A DNA stretch of 64,000 nucleotides from Candidatus Binatia bacterium (GCA_029243485.1 JAQWRY010000072.1:98282-162281), one strand, 5' to 3'; counted from the stretch's first letter, positions 8,433 to 17,589 are shown. The notes: generated by a model not told the origin, from the sequence alone. Translations and numbers: made by a program.

Positions 8433-11012
8433 ATGGTGAGACTGCGGGGGGTGATCGTGGCGCTGGTGGCTGCGGTTCTCGCAGTGGCGCCGGCGAACGC
8501 CCGGACGGGCCTTCTGGACCGGGAGTTCGGCCGCCAAGGCCTCGTTCGCACTGACCTGGGCGGGGGCCCGGATGCAGCGGCTGCGGTCGTGGTCCAGCCC
8601 GATGGACGGATTGTCGTCGCCGGCCACGCTGCAGGTCCGGCGGGGGTGGATGTCGCCCTCGTTCGCCACCTCCCGACCGGCGGACTCGATCCGTCCTTTG
8701 GCGCCGGGGGCAAGGTCCTGGCGGACTTTTCGGGGCACGATGAGGCTTCGGCCCTCGGCTACGGGCCGGCCGGCACTCTGGTGGTCGCGGGTTCGACGGT
8801 CGGGCCCGCGGGCCGCCGCCGGCTCCTCTTGGCTCGCTTCGGGGGCGACGGGGCTCTCGATGTGGCCTTCGGAAACCGCGGCCTGGTCGTCCTGTCGGGG
8901 GACGACGCGGGCGCGCGGGCGCGGGGCCTGGTGGTTCTGCCCGATTCGTCGGTGCTCGTCGCGGGTTCCGCGGGAAGGGGCGCCCGCGAGCGGTTCCTAC
9001 TCGCACGCTTCAGTCCGACCGGTCGGCTCGACTCGAGCTTTGGCGATGGCGGTGTCGTGCGACCGGACCTCGATGGAGAGTCCGGCGGGGCCTTCGCAAT
9101 CGCAGTGCAGGATGGTGGGGCAATCGTCGTAGCGGGTCGGTTGGGCAAGGATCTCGGCGCCCTGCGATTCGGCCCCGACGGAACGCTCGATGACGATTTT
9201 GGTGACGGTGGGGTCGTGAGGGTCGACGTCGAGTCGGGCCACGACATTGCGCGCGCGATTGCCCTCCAGCCCGACGGCCGAATCCTACTCGCGGGAACCT
9301 CTGCGCGACTGGCGGGAGCGGACTTTGTTCTTGCTAGGCTCGACGCCGAAGGAAATCTAGACCGTACGTTTGCCCAAACCGGGGTGCGGCGAACGGACCT
9401 TGGCGGCATCGAATCGGGGCACGCCGTTGCGCTGCTCGTGGATGGCCGGATCATCGTGGCAGGGCATGTCCTCACCGACGAAGGCTCTGACCTCGCGCTG
9501 GCTGCGCATCTTGCCGACGGCACCCTCGATCGCAGCTTCGGCGACGGCGGCCGGGTTCGCACGGACCTGCAAAGCCGAGGTGATGGGGCATTGGCGCTGG
9601 CGTTGCAGAGCGATGGCCGACTCCTCGCCGCCGGCATTCGCGGAGAAGGCGCGACGATGGAGATGGCGCTCGTTCGTTACCGCGACGGCGATCCGGAATG
9701 CGGTGACGGCTTCGTCGAAGGGGCGGAGACGTGTGATGCGGGCGACGACAATGGCGCCCCGAGCTCGTGTTGCACGGGACAATGTCGGTATCGCGCCGCC
9801 GAGGAGATCTGCCGCAGTTCGGAGGGCCTCTGCGACCCCGCGGAGACGTGCAGCGGTTCGTCCGCGGTCTGCCCCGTGGACGAGATCGCGCCGGCCGAGC
9901 GCGAATGCCGGGAGGCGGCGGGCTGGTGTGACCTGGCCGAGGAGTGCTCGGGGACGTCGAAGCAATGCCCGGACGACGGGGTTCGCGATCGCGACGCGGT
10001 CTGTCGCTCTGCCATCGGCCCGTGCGACGCCGCCGAGAGCTGTGACGGTGAGACGCGGCAGTGTCCGACCGATCAGAAGAGCACGGGCATTTGTCGGCCG
10101 GCGAAGGGCGACTGCGATCTCGCGGAGACTTGCAGCGGGACGAGCGATCATTGTCCGGTCGACGTTCTCGAGGCGAACGGCAACTCTTGCTACGACCGCA
10201 ATCCGTGCACCGTTGATGAAGTCTGTCTCGAGGGCGCGTGCGGGAGTGGTACCTTCGAGCCGTTTCTCTGCGGTGCGATGTTGTGCGGCAGCCGGACCGT
10301 GGAAAAAATCGAGTCGAATGGGGCGAACGAGGATAGGCAGCGATACCTCGAAGATGGCCTCGAGGACGGGCACTTTGTTCTGAAGCTCAGGAAGACGCCG
10401 AAGACCTATTTCTGCGCGCGCGCGAGTCTCACCGGAGAGGCGTGGAACGAAGAACCAGATTACGTCGGATCCTCGCCGGACCCTTCGGGCCTGCTCGCGC
10501 CGGCGAAGTACCGCATGTCGTTCCGCGTGGCCCCCACGGGCCCCCCGGCTCTGAAACGATTGATCTTGCGCGATAGGTTCGGTCGTCGGCCGGTATCTGT
10601 CTCCGAGAAGAGGAAGCTCTCGATCCCGGTAACGACGGGCGATCGCGTCGCGGCTCAGGCCCTCTCTCCCGACCGTCGGAAGTGCTATGTCGTTGCTCCG
10701 ACGAGATCCGTCGGGTTCCGCCGGTTGCCCGTCTGGCTCGACGAGGAACCGCTGCTCTTTGATTTGCGGAGTCTCAAGGAGATCTGCGTGCCGGTGAGCG
10801 TCAACGGGGAGCCCTCCGTCGCTAGCACCGCGGTGGCCTGTTACGCAGCCACGCGCTCGCGCGGGGAAGAGCCTCTGAAGCCCGTCCCGCCCGTCGAAGT
10901 CGAGACGAGCAGTGGCTATCGGTGGACCCTCACCGCCGGCACCCGCGAGTGGGTCTGCGTGCCCGCTGACGTCGAGCCGACCCGGAGCTTCGCCCAGGCC
11001 GCGCGCGACTGA
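8433..11012 (+). CDS. Secreted Delta-60 repeat protein with disintegrin-like Cys repeats
   Basis: An 859-residue secreted protein. Residues 1-24 are a signal peptide (GVIVALVAAVLAVAPANA). Residues about 25-415 hold seven Delta-60 repeats (TIGR02608), each with an FGxxGxVRTDL-type start and an ALQPDGRILLAGT-type end, predicted to fold as a beta-propeller-like surface. About 422-610 is cysteine-rich: one CGDGFVEGAETCD unit, then four repeats of the CDLAETCSGTSDHCPVD type. The last 250 residues are a beta-rich region of unknown family ending REWVCVPADVEPTRSF. This mosaic is characteristic of deltaproteobacterial and Binatota-like secretomes and is presumably surface-exposed. GTG 8430 or ATG 8433 could start it; the ribosome site is weak. 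Confidence 0.8.
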   Translation: MVRLRGVIVALVAAVLAVAPANARTGLLDREFGRQGLVRTDLGGGPDAAAAVVVQPDGRIVVAGHAAGPAGVDVALVRHLPTGGLDPSFGAGGKVLADFSGHDEASALGYGPAGTLVVAGSTVGPAGRRRLLLARFGGDGALDVAFGNRGLVVLSGDDAGARARGLVVLPDSSVLVAGSAGRGARERFLLARFSPTGRLDSSFGDGGVVRPDLDGESGGAFAIAVQDGGAIVVAGRLGKDLGALRFGPDGTLDDDFGDGGVVRVDVESGHDIARAIALQPDGRILLAGTSARLAGADFVLARLDAEGNLDRTFAQTGVRRTDLGGIESGHAVALLVDGRIIVAGHVLTDEGSDLALAAHLADGTLDRSFGDGGRVRTDLQSRGDGALALALQSDGRLLAAGIRGEGATMEMALVRYRDGDPECGDGFVEGAETCDAGDDNGAPSSCCTGQCRYRAAEEICRSSEGLCDPAETCSGSSAVCPVDEIAPAERECREAAGWCDLAEECSGTSKQCPDDGVRDRDAVCRSAIGPCDAAESCDGETRQCPTDQKSTGICRPAKGDCDLAETCSGTSDHCPVDVLEANGNSCYDRNPCTVDEVCLEGACGSGTFEPFLCGAMLCGSRTVEKIESNGANEDRQRYLEDGLEDGHFVLKLRKTPKTYFCARASLTGEAWNEEPDYVGSSPDPSGLLAPAKYRMSFRVAPTGPPALKRLILRDRFGRRPVSVSEKRKLSIPVTTGDRVAAQALSPDRRKCYVVAPTRSVGFRRLPVWLDEEPLLFDLRSLKEICVPVSVNGEPSVASTAVACYAATRSRGEEPLKPVPPVEVETSSGYRWTLTAGTREWVCVPADVEPTRSFAQAARD

Positions 11013-11083
11013 AGCGCGGGCCTCTCGCCGCCCGGTAAGCCCAACCGTTTGCGACTCTCCGCCGACGAGCTAGAGACCGAACC

Positions 11084-12112
11084 GTGACCGGCGAACGAAT
11101 CGCAGACGGCCTGGCCCCACTCCTCGCGACCGCGTGCGGTGTCTCCAAAGTCACCGTCGACGACATCCGGACGATGACCGGCGGCGCGGCTCGCGAAGCC
11201 TGGCGCCTCGACGTGTCCCTCGACGGCGGTTCGGCGGCGGCTGAGAAGCGCACCTTCGTGGCTCTCTTGTTCCGCGCGGGCGGCCAGGGTGTATTCTCCG
11301 GTGCGCAGGAGGCTGTATTGCTCCAGGCCGCGGGGGCAGCAGGCGTGCCGGTGGCGCGCGTCGTCTGCGCCGGTGAAGAGGAGCTGGGACGGCCGTTTTA
11401 CGTCATGGAGTACGTCGCGGGAGAGACGATCGGCCGTCGGCTCGTCCGCGACGATCGCTTTGCGTCCGTTCGTGGCGGTCTCCCTGCCCAGATGGCTGAA
11501 GCGCTCGCGGCCATCCACCGGGTTCCGGTCGAAGGGGGCACGCTCGGCTTCCTGCCCCGTCCACCGGCTGACAAGCCGGTGGCTTTGGCGGCGATCCGGA
11601 ACCTCGAGGCGATCTATCGCGGCGTCTCGATGGATCCGCACCCAGCGTTCGAGTTGGCCTTTCGGTGGCTGCTCGGTCGCGTCCCCGAGACGACGGACAC
11701 GGCGCTCGTCCACGGTGATTTCCGCGTCGGCAACTTGATGGTCGATGAGACCGTCGGCCTGCGCGCCGTGCTCGACTGGGAACTCGCCCACGTCGGCGAC
11801 CCGATCCAGGACCTCGGTTGGGCGTGCGTACGGTCGTGGCGATTCGGTCAGGACGACCTCACGTGCGGAGGTGTCGGTCGGCGCGAAGATCTGGTGGCCG
11901 CCTACGAGGGCGCGAGCGGCCGTACGGTGGACCCCGAGGCGCTTCGCTTCTGGGAAGTCTTCGGCAATCTCAATTGGGGCGTGATCACGCTGATGCAGGT
12001 GCGCCCGTTCCTCGACAAGAGCTATCCGAGCATCGAGCTGGCGGGCATCGGTCGCCGCGCTGCGGAGACCGAGTGGGAGCTGCTGAACCTGATCGAAGGA
12101 AAGGCGCACTGA
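11084..12112 (+). CDS. APH-family phosphotransferase, LvaA/ACAD10-kinase-like
   Basis: A 342-residue kinase of the aminoglycoside phosphotransferase fold. Seen: N-lobe TMTGGAAREAWRLDV, hinge PFYVMEYVAGETIG, Brenner motif VHGDFRVGNLMVD with the catalytic Asp, and the metal motif LDWELAHVGDPIQDLGW. This subfamily is not an antibiotic-resistance group; it clusters with acyl-CoA metabolism (the ACAD10/11 kinase domain, LvaA), where it phosphorylates 4-hydroxyacyl-CoA. The DUF6285 gene starts one base after its stop, as in the LvaA/LvaB arrangement. No acyl-CoA dehydrogenase lies next to it. GTG start; promoter presumably in the 71-bp gap after the Delta-60 gene. Confidence 0.8.
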   Translation: MTGERIADGLAPLLATACGVSKVTVDDIRTMTGGAAREAWRLDVSLDGGSAAAEKRTFVALLFRAGGQGVFSGAQEAVLLQAAGAAGVPVARVVCAGEEELGRPFYVMEYVAGETIGRRLVRDDRFASVRGGLPAQMAEALAAIHRVPVEGGTLGFLPRPPADKPVALAAIRNLEAIYRGVSMDPHPAFELAFRWLLGRVPETTDTALVHGDFRVGNLMVDETVGLRAVLDWELAHVGDPIQDLGWACVRSWRFGQDDLTCGGVGRREDLVAAYEGASGRTVDPEALRFWEVFGNLNWGVITLMQVRPFLDKSYPSIELAGIGRRAAETEWELLNLIEGKAH

Positions 12113-12113
12113 C

Positions 12114-12527
12114 ATGCACGATCGCCCCAACGTTCACGAACTTCTCGACGTCGTGCAGACGTTTCTCGACGAGGAGATCGTCCCGGCGACGAAGGGTCGC
12201 AAGCAGTTCCTCGCTCGCGTCGCAGCGAACTGCGTGCGGATGGTCGATCGCGAGCTCGGCGTCGAACGAAAGCAATTCGAGCGCGCATGGAGCGGACTGA
12301 ACGAGTTGTTCGGTGTCGAGTCCGCCCCGACGGACCGCGTCGAGCGGAGCCTTGCGGTGACCGGACGCTTGGACCTGCTCTGCGAACGCATTCAGGACGG
12401 CGATCTCGACGAGGACTCGGAACACTGGGACCGCACGCTCGCCTTCGTGCGGGATCGCGTTCGCGACAAGCTCGAGGTGAGCAACCCGAAACTCCTCGCG
12501 ACCGACGCCAAACGTGGAATCGAATGA
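12114..12527 (+). CDS. DUF6285 family small partner protein
   Basis: A 137-residue, helical, charged cytoplasmic protein. MHDRPNVHELLDVVQTFLDE, then RKQFLARVAANCVRMVDREL, then a LNELFG/LCERIQDGDLD region match the DUF6285 family, which is repeatedly encoded next to APH-type kinases of acyl-CoA catabolism. By analogy with LvaB it may be required for the kinase to act on its CoA-linked substrate. One base separates the genes, so the two are probably made in equal amounts. The precise activity is not established from sequence. Confidence 0.75.
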   Translation: MHDRPNVHELLDVVQTFLDEEIVPATKGRKQFLARVAANCVRMVDRELGVERKQFERAWSGLNELFGVESAPTDRVERSLAVTGRLDLLCERIQDGDLDEDSEHWDRTLAFVRDRVRDKLEVSNPKLLATDAKRGIE

Positions 12528-12613
12528 ACGTTCGTCGTCCGGAACTCGGTGGAATGGGTTGCAGGGCGCTGCTAGCGTGATTATCTCGTCTCGACCAGAC
12601 AAGGAGAGCGTAA

Positions 12614-12940
12614 ATGGCCGCAATTTCAGAGATCAGTGATGCCACCTTCGATTCCGAGGTTTTGTCTTCTCAGACCCCGGTTTTGATCGACTTTTGGGCG
12701 CCGTGGTGTGGCCCGTGCCGCGCCATTTCTCCGATCGTCGAAGAGTTGGCCGGTGAGTACGACGGCAAGCTCAAGGTCGTGAAGATGAACGTCGACGACA
12801 ACCCGCAGACGCCGGCCAAGTATGGCGTTCGCGGCATTCCGAACTTGATCGTCTTCAAGGGCGGCACGGTCCACGAGCAGATCGTGGGCGCCGTTCCGAA
12901 GGCGAAGCTCGCAGCGGCGATCGATAGCGCCGTCGCCTGA
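12614..12940 (+). CDS. trxA: Thioredoxin
   Basis: A cytoplasmic disulfide reductase of 108 residues, normal for TrxA. The active site is W31-C-G-P-C35 in [20 protein letters not shown]; the cis-proline loop is [23 protein letters not shown] lies upstream of ATG 12614. It has its own intrinsic terminator, so it is a single transcription unit or the end of the kinase operon. Confidence 0.95.
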   Translation: MAAISEISDATFDSEVLSSQTPVLIDFWAPWCGPCRAISPIVEELAGEYDGKLKVVKMNVDDNPQTPAKYGVRGIPNLIVFKGGTVHEQIVGAVPKAKLAAAIDSAVA

Positions 12941-12963
12941 GAGGCACACACGCACGTTGCAGA

Positions 12964-12995
12964 AACGGCGAGCCCTAGGGCTCGCCGTTTTTCGT
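12964..12995 (+). terminator. Intrinsic terminator after trxA
   Basis: A 12-base stem AACGGCGAGCCC/GGGCTCGCCGTT (12964-12975 with 12978-12989) with a very tight centre, running into TTTTTC. It lies 24 bases after the trxA stop. Confidence 0.9.
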
Positions 12996-13097
12996 TTCGG
13001 GTCTTCGAAGCGGAGTTCTAGAACGTGGCGGCGAGCCCGAGGGCGGCACCCTGCCCACGTAGGGAGAGCCGTTGCGCGCTTCCGCGGAGGCGGAGTA

Positions 13098-13149
13098 GGG
13101 CGGGGAACAACAGGTCGAGCGGCTCCGCGCATTGGGTTACGTGCAGTAG
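13098..13149 (+). pseudogene. Possible 3' remnant of a sulfatase-like gene
   Basis: A 16-codon tail follows an in-frame TAG and reads GGEQQVERLRALGYVQ, then stops. The ending LRALGYVQ is a very common C-terminus of secreted sulfatases. No upstream sulfatase sequence remains in any frame, and the rest of 12996-13155 shows nothing else I can support. It may be a relic of a deleted gene or chance. Confidence 0.3.
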
Positions 13150-13155
13150 CCGATC

Positions 13156-14433
13156 TCAGAGCATCCAAAGAACGCGCACACCGCCGACGACGCTCAGGTC
13201 GTCCTGAAGGTTCTCGCTCGGGTTCATGACGATCTGGAGGCCCGGGGAAAGTGAGAGCCGGGGCGTGAGGGCGATGCGGTAGAACGTCTCGCCGAACGTC
13301 TCGTCGCGGCCTCCGGTTGCGGGGTCGGCCCAGGAGAGGGCGACCCCGGCCTCGTCGTTTGGTCGACCGAAGGGGCCCTGGAAGGACAGCCCACCGGAGA
13401 GCGCAGTCCGCACGTTCGTTTGCGAGGGGTCGCCGGTGCCCGCTCGGAAGAAACCGACCAACCAACTGACCCCGAGATTCTGGGCGATGTTGATGCCGAT
13501 TCCGAAGCCGTTCCCGGGCCCGCTATCGCTGTGCCAACCCGTCAGTCGGTAATTGCCGACACCGAGCGCCTCGGGCTCGATTGTGAGGCCCGCCTCGAGG
13601 AGTTGCCACCAAGAGCCGTTCACGACGTTGCCCCACGGGATGCGTTCGTCCGTCGAGGCGTCGCCCGCTCCCAGCATGACGTAGAAGTCCTCGGACGCGT
13701 TCCATCGAGCCAGGGCCCCGGCGCCACCGTAGATCGGAAAGGGGATCGAGAGATCGTTCTCGAACGCGAATGATACGAACTGTCGGTAGGCATCGTTCGC
13801 GACGCGGTTGGTGTCGAAGAAGTACGACATGTCGAGCTTGCCGAGCGCGAAGACCCAGTCGGTGTCATCCGAGAGGTAGTGCGCGTAGAACTCGTCAACG
13901 GCGATGCCGTTGGGGTAGACGTTTCCGTTCACGGTTGAGATCGCTCCGACCCGGTCGGAGAGCGGGTCCTCGGCCGGGTTGTAGTCGGTGCCGAACGTAC
14001 CGAGGAAAGTGCCGGCTACGTGTAGGGCGCCGGCGTTCTCGAAGTCGTAGATCTGGTAGTCGACGAACAGCTGCCAGGCGAACGTCGCGGCGTTCGCCTG
14101 GCCCTTACGGACCCGGCTCGCGTACTGGTCATAGAAGGCTAGGTCGAATCCGATGAGGAAGTCTTTCTCGCCCAGCCACTTCTTCCACCGGTCGAGGACT
14201 TGAGTCGTCGAGCCGACCGCTTCGGCCGCTCGTGATTGGTCCCGCTTCTTCGGCGGATGCATCCGCTTCGAGGCAGCGACGCCCGCCCGATCGCCCTCAG
14301 CCTGTGCGGACTTGGTGCTCTCGGACTCGGTGCTCTCGGACTCGGTGCTCTCGGTGCTCTCGGCGGCCGCGGACCCGGCCGCGCCTGCGGCAAACGCGCA
14401 GCAAACGAGAAGCGCGATCGTGGACCGTCCCAT
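13156..14433 (-). CDS. OprB-like carbohydrate-selective porin
   Basis: A 425-residue outer-membrane protein. The signal peptide covers residues 1-24 (TIALLVCCAFAAGAAGSAAA), followed by a Ser/Thr/Glu repeat linker and a basic stretch. The body has OprB-type features: FLIGFDLAFYDQYASRV, the DEFYAHYLSDDTDWVFALGKLDMSYFF-like region (LGKLDMSYFFDTNRVANDAY) and many amphipathic strands. Such trimeric porins pass sugars or other polar solutes. It ends RVLWML rather than in Phe or Trp, slightly unusual for BAM recognition. The rodA gene lies upstream on the same strand but 51 bp away; co-transcription is possible. Confidence 0.75.
   Translation of the reverse strand: MGRSTIALLVCCAFAAGAAGSAAAESTESTESESTESESTKSAQAEGDRAGVAASKRMHPPKKRDQSRAAEAVGSTTQVLDRWKKWLGEKDFLIGFDLAFYDQYASRVRKGQANAATFAWQLFVDYQIYDFENAGALHVAGTFLGTFGTDYNPAEDPLSDRVGAISTVNGNVYPNGIAVDEFYAHYLSDDTDWVFALGKLDMSYFFDTNRVANDAYRQFVSFAFENDLSIPFPIYGGAGALARWNASEDFYVMLGAGDASTDERIPWGNVVNGSWWQLLEAGLTIEPEALGVGNYRLTGWHSDSGPGNGFGIGINIAQNLGVSWLVGFFRAGTGDPSQTNVRTALSGGLSFQGPFGRPNDEAGVALSWADPATGGRDETFGETFYRIALTPRLSLSPGLQIVMNPSENLQDDLSVVGGVRVLWML
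14308..14361. repeat. 15-bp tandem repeat within the porin gene
   Basis: Three units of GGACTCGGTGCTCTC (first unit with one mismatch) plus a 9-base partial unit, encoding the ESTES-type linker just after the porin signal peptide. The unit is a multiple of three, so copy-number change would alter linker length without breaking the frame. Confidence 0.8.
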
Positions 14434-14484
14434 TCCCCCGACAGATCTCAGACCCGCAGAGTCTTTGCCAGCGGTCCTCCGGAA

Positions 14485-15612
14485 TTAGAGCCGCGGGACG
14501 CGGTCTCGGGAATGGCGACGCATGTTCACGTTGATCACCAGGCCGAGTCCCACCATGAGGGTCACTAGAGAGGAGCCGCCGTAGCTGAAGAACGGCAGTG
14601 TGATCCCCACGACGGGCAGGAGTCCGGTCGTCATCCCGAGATTGATCGCCGCTTGCCAGAAGATGTTTGCCAGAACCCCGAAGGCGAGGAGAGCGCCGAA
14701 GCGTTCCTTGGCACGGTTCACGACCACGAGGCCGCGCACCAGAAGCAGAACGTACAGCCCGATTAGGCCGATGGCACCGAAGAATCCCCATTCCTCGGAG
14801 AAGACCGAGAAGATGAAGTCGGTGTGCTGTTCGGGAAGGAAGTTGAGCTGATTTTGCGTCCCGTGCAGGTAGCCGCGGCCGGTGAGCCCGCCGGACCCGA
14901 TGGCGATTTTGGACTGGATGACGTGGTAGCCCGCGCCGAGCGGGTCGTTTTCCGGGTTCAGGAACGTGGTGATGCGCTTCAGCTGGTAGGGCTTCAGCTG
15001 CGACATCAGCACGGGGACGGCACCGATCGACGCGAGAACGAGAATTCCGAGCGTTCCGGGCGTCGGACCCGCGAGCAGCAGCATGCTCGCGAACACGAAG
15101 AGGAACACACCGGCGGTCCCCAGGTCGGGCTGTGCGAGGATCAGCAGCACGGGGGCCATCGTGAGGGCCGTAGGGACCGCGAGGTCTCGAAGGCGCAGGC
15201 CGCGGGCATCCGTCTTGTGGTGGAAGAGGCGCGCCAGCACGATGATGAGGGCGAGCTTCATCGTTTCCGACGGCTGGAGCGTGACGGGGCCGAACGCGAG
15301 CCAGCGCCTCGAGCCGCCGCCCATCGATCCGAACAACGGTACGGCGATGAGCAAGCAGAGGCCGATCGCGTAGAACACGAATGCGTACCGCTCGATCTGT
15401 CGGTAGTCGAAGAAGACGGCGACGAGCAGGCCGACGAGCCCGATCGATCCCCAACTTACCTGTCGCCAGGCGTGCGAGGTGTGTGTGCCGGTGCTGACGT
15501 CGTAGGTCGCGCTGTAGACCGTCATGGCCCCGAGCCCGAGGATCGCGAGCATCGTGAGGAGCGTGAGCCCGTCGAAGTGCGCGATCAAGCGCCGGTCGAC
15601 CATCAACCGCAT
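14485..15612 (-). CDS. rodA: Peptidoglycan glycosyltransferase RodA
   Basis: A 375-residue SEDS-family membrane enzyme that polymerises lipid II for lateral wall growth together with PBP2. About ten membrane segments; SEDS motifs seen include GGGSRRWLAFGPVTLQPSE with the following helix, FLNPENDPLGAGYHVIQSKI, GSGGLTGRGYLHGTQNQLNF, FSVFSEEWGFFGAIGLIGLY and LPFFSYGGSSLVTLMVGLGL. It is the last gene of the mreB-mreC-mreD-mrdA-rodA series, 9 bp after mrdA, so it moves with its transpeptidase partner. The length is normal. Confidence 0.95.
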   Translation of the reverse strand: MRLMVDRRLIAHFDGLTLLTMLAILGLGAMTVYSATYDVSTGTHTSHAWRQVSWGSIGLVGLLVAVFFDYRQIERYAFVFYAIGLCLLIAVPLFGSMGGGSRRWLAFGPVTLQPSETMKLALIIVLARLFHHKTDARGLRLRDLAVPTALTMAPVLLILAQPDLGTAGVFLFVFASMLLLAGPTPGTLGILVLASIGAVPVLMSQLKPYQLKRITTFLNPENDPLGAGYHVIQSKIAIGSGGLTGRGYLHGTQNQLNFLPEQHTDFIFSVFSEEWGFFGAIGLIGLYVLLLVRGLVVVNRAKERFGALLAFGVLANIFWQAAINLGMTTGLLPVVGITLPFFSYGGSSLVTLMVGLGLVINVNMRRHSRDRVPRL

Positions 15613-15621
15613 GCGACTGCC

Positions 15622-17589
15622 TTAGCCTTGTCCACGGAGATTCAACATTCGGGCACGGATGTCGTCCGGCACGAGGACCGGCATCGGATCGTGCTCGGAT
15701 TCGATCGCGGGATCCGCCATCGCGGCGAGCGAAACTCCGGTCGACGGGTCGGCGTCGGTGAGCTGGTAGTCGCGCCCGCGTGTGAGAGCGAAGTAGAAAT
15801 CGGCAAGGTCCCGTGCGAGGGGCGCAGCGGCGGCGCCGCCGCCCCTGCCGGCATGTTCGATGACGATGGAGATCGCAATCTCTGGGTCGTCCACGGGCGC
15901 GAAGGCGACGAACCAAGCGTGATCGCGAAGATGTCGCGCCATGTGTTCGGTCTTCACCGCCTTGCGGCCCATCTTGAAGACCTGCGCCGTACCGGTCTTC
16001 CCGCCGACATCTATCGTTGGAAGCTTCGACCTTTTGCCGGTGCCGCGCTTGTGATTCACGACGTCGCGAAGGGCCTCGCGGATCTGGTGCAACGTGGAGC
16101 GGCGAAGGCCGGCGTCGCCGATGACATCGGGCTCGAGTTGCTCGATGATCTCGCCGTGCGGAGATTCGACTCGGCTGACGTACTGGGGCCGCATCAGGAG
16201 TCCGCCGTTGGCGACCATGGCAATGACGTTCGCCATCTGAAGAGGCGTCGTGAGCACGAATCCCTGGCCGATCGCGACAGAAAGCGTCTCGCCCCCGTAC
16301 CAGGGCTCGTTGAACCGCCGCTTCTTCCATTCGCTGGTCGGGATGAGTCCCGGCTTCTCGTTCGTGAGGGCGATTCCCGTCAAGGAGCCCAGGCCGAAGC
16401 GGCGCGAGTACTCGGCGATCGTGTCGACGCCGAGCTGCTTCCCGACTTGGTAGAAGTAGACGTCGCACGAGTGCATCAGGGCGTCGTGCAGGTTCATCGA
16501 GCCGTGCCCGCCGCGCTTCCAGCAGCGGTAACGACGCTTGCCGAACCGGTAGCTGCCACCGCAGTACAGCCTCGAGAACGGGGTGATGACGCCTTCTTCG
16601 AGGGCCGCGGCTGCCGTGATGATCTTGAACGTCGAGCCGGGTGGGTACTGGCCCTGGAGCGCGCGGTTCGACAGCGGGTCGTACTCGGCCGAGGTGATCT
16701 CGTCCCATTCCTTCTGTCGGATGCCGCGAGCGAACGGGTTCGGGTCAAAGCTCGGGCCGCTTGCCATCGCGAGCACCTCGCCGGTTTTGGGCCGCAGCGC
16801 GACGATTGCGCCTTGTTTTCCCTCGAGGAGTTGTTCGGCGAATTGTTGGAGTCGTCGATCGATGGTCAGGACGAGACTGTTGCCGCGCGTTTCGGGAACG
16901 CGAGACAAGACGCGCAGACGTCGTCCGAGGGAGTTGACCTCGATCTGCTGGCCGCCGGCGACGCCGCGCAGGTAGCCCTCCCACGCGCGCTCCGCGCCGA
17001 ACTTCCCGATCAGGTCGCCCATGCGGTAGCTGTCACCCGACTTGAGATCCGAGCCCGACACCTCGCCCACGTAGCCGAGGAGGTGCGAGGCGAAGTCCCC
17101 GAAGGGGTACGTGCGCAGGGGGCCGACCTCGAGGCTCACGCCAGGCAGCTCGAGCTGGCGGGTTTCGAGGGCGACGACGGTGTCCCAGTCGACGTCGCGG
17201 TAGACCGTGAGTCCTTCGTACGCGGGGCGCTTTCGCGCCGCCTTCTTGAGTGTCTCGATCCGGGTCTGAGGCAGGTCCAGCAGGGCGCTCGCGTGCTGGA
17301 GAGTCGCCTCCAGGTCCTTTGTGTCCTCCGGGACGACGACCACGTCGTAGGCGGGACGATTGTCCACCAGCGGTGCGCCGTTGGCGTCGAGGATCAGGCC
17401 CCGAGTGGGCGGGATCCGCTGCAGTCGGATGCGATTGTTCTCAGACAGAGAGCTCCACCGCTCGGCCTCGCCGACTTGGAGCGCGTAGAGCCGGGCGCCC
17501 ATCACGCAGAAGACTGCAGTTACGATGAGCCCGGCCGCGACGATCGTGCGGCGAAGCTCGTGCGGTGTCTCTCGGCTACTCAATCGCAT
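15622..17589 (-). CDS. mrdA: Penicillin-binding protein 2 (transpeptidase)
   Basis: A 655-residue class B PBP that crosslinks side-wall peptidoglycan. One N-terminal membrane anchor (residues 15-36), a pedestal domain with RIPPTRGLILDANGAPLVDN, and the transpeptidase domain with the three active-site motifs: S319-T-F-K322 in QYPPGSTFKIITA, S374-C-D in MHSCDVYFYQVG, and K531-T-G in VGGKTGTAQV. A proline- and acid-rich tail follows. Its start overlaps mreD by 14 bp. Partner of RodA in the elongasome. Confidence 0.95.
   Translation of the reverse strand: MRLSSRETPHELRRTIVAAGLIVTAVFCVMGARLYALQVGEAERWSSLSENNRIRLQRIPPTRGLILDANGAPLVDNRPAYDVVVVPEDTKDLEATLQHASALLDLPQTRIETLKKAARKRPAYEGLTVYRDVDWDTVVALETRQLELPGVSLEVGPLRTYPFGDFASHLLGYVGEVSGSDLKSGDSYRMGDLIGKFGAERAWEGYLRGVAGGQQIEVNSLGRRLRVLSRVPETRGNSLVLTIDRRLQQFAEQLLEGKQGAIVALRPKTGEVLAMASGPSFDPNPFARGIRQKEWDEITSAEYDPLSNRALQGQYPPGSTFKIITAAAALEEGVITPFSRLYCGGSYRFGKRRYRCWKRGGHGSMNLHDALMHSCDVYFYQVGKQLGVDTIAEYSRRFGLGSLTGIALTNEKPGLIPTSEWKKRRFNEPWYGGETLSVAIGQGFVLTTPLQMANVIAMVANGGLLMRPQYVSRVESPHGEIIEQLEPDVIGDAGLRRSTLHQIREALRDVVNHKRGTGKRSKLPTIDVGGKTGTAQVFKMGRKAVKTEHMARHLRDHAWFVAFAPVDDPEIAISIVIEHAGRGGGAAAAPLARDLADFYFALTRGRDYQLTDADPSTGVSLAAMADPAIESEHDPMPVLVPDDIRARMLNLRGQG

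Noticed and set aside
13018..13155. Continuation of the porin frame past its stop to an ending GLAATF
   Set aside because: The stretch after the TGA lacks barrel-like alternation and the porin frame is of normal length; the phenylalanine ending is probably chance.
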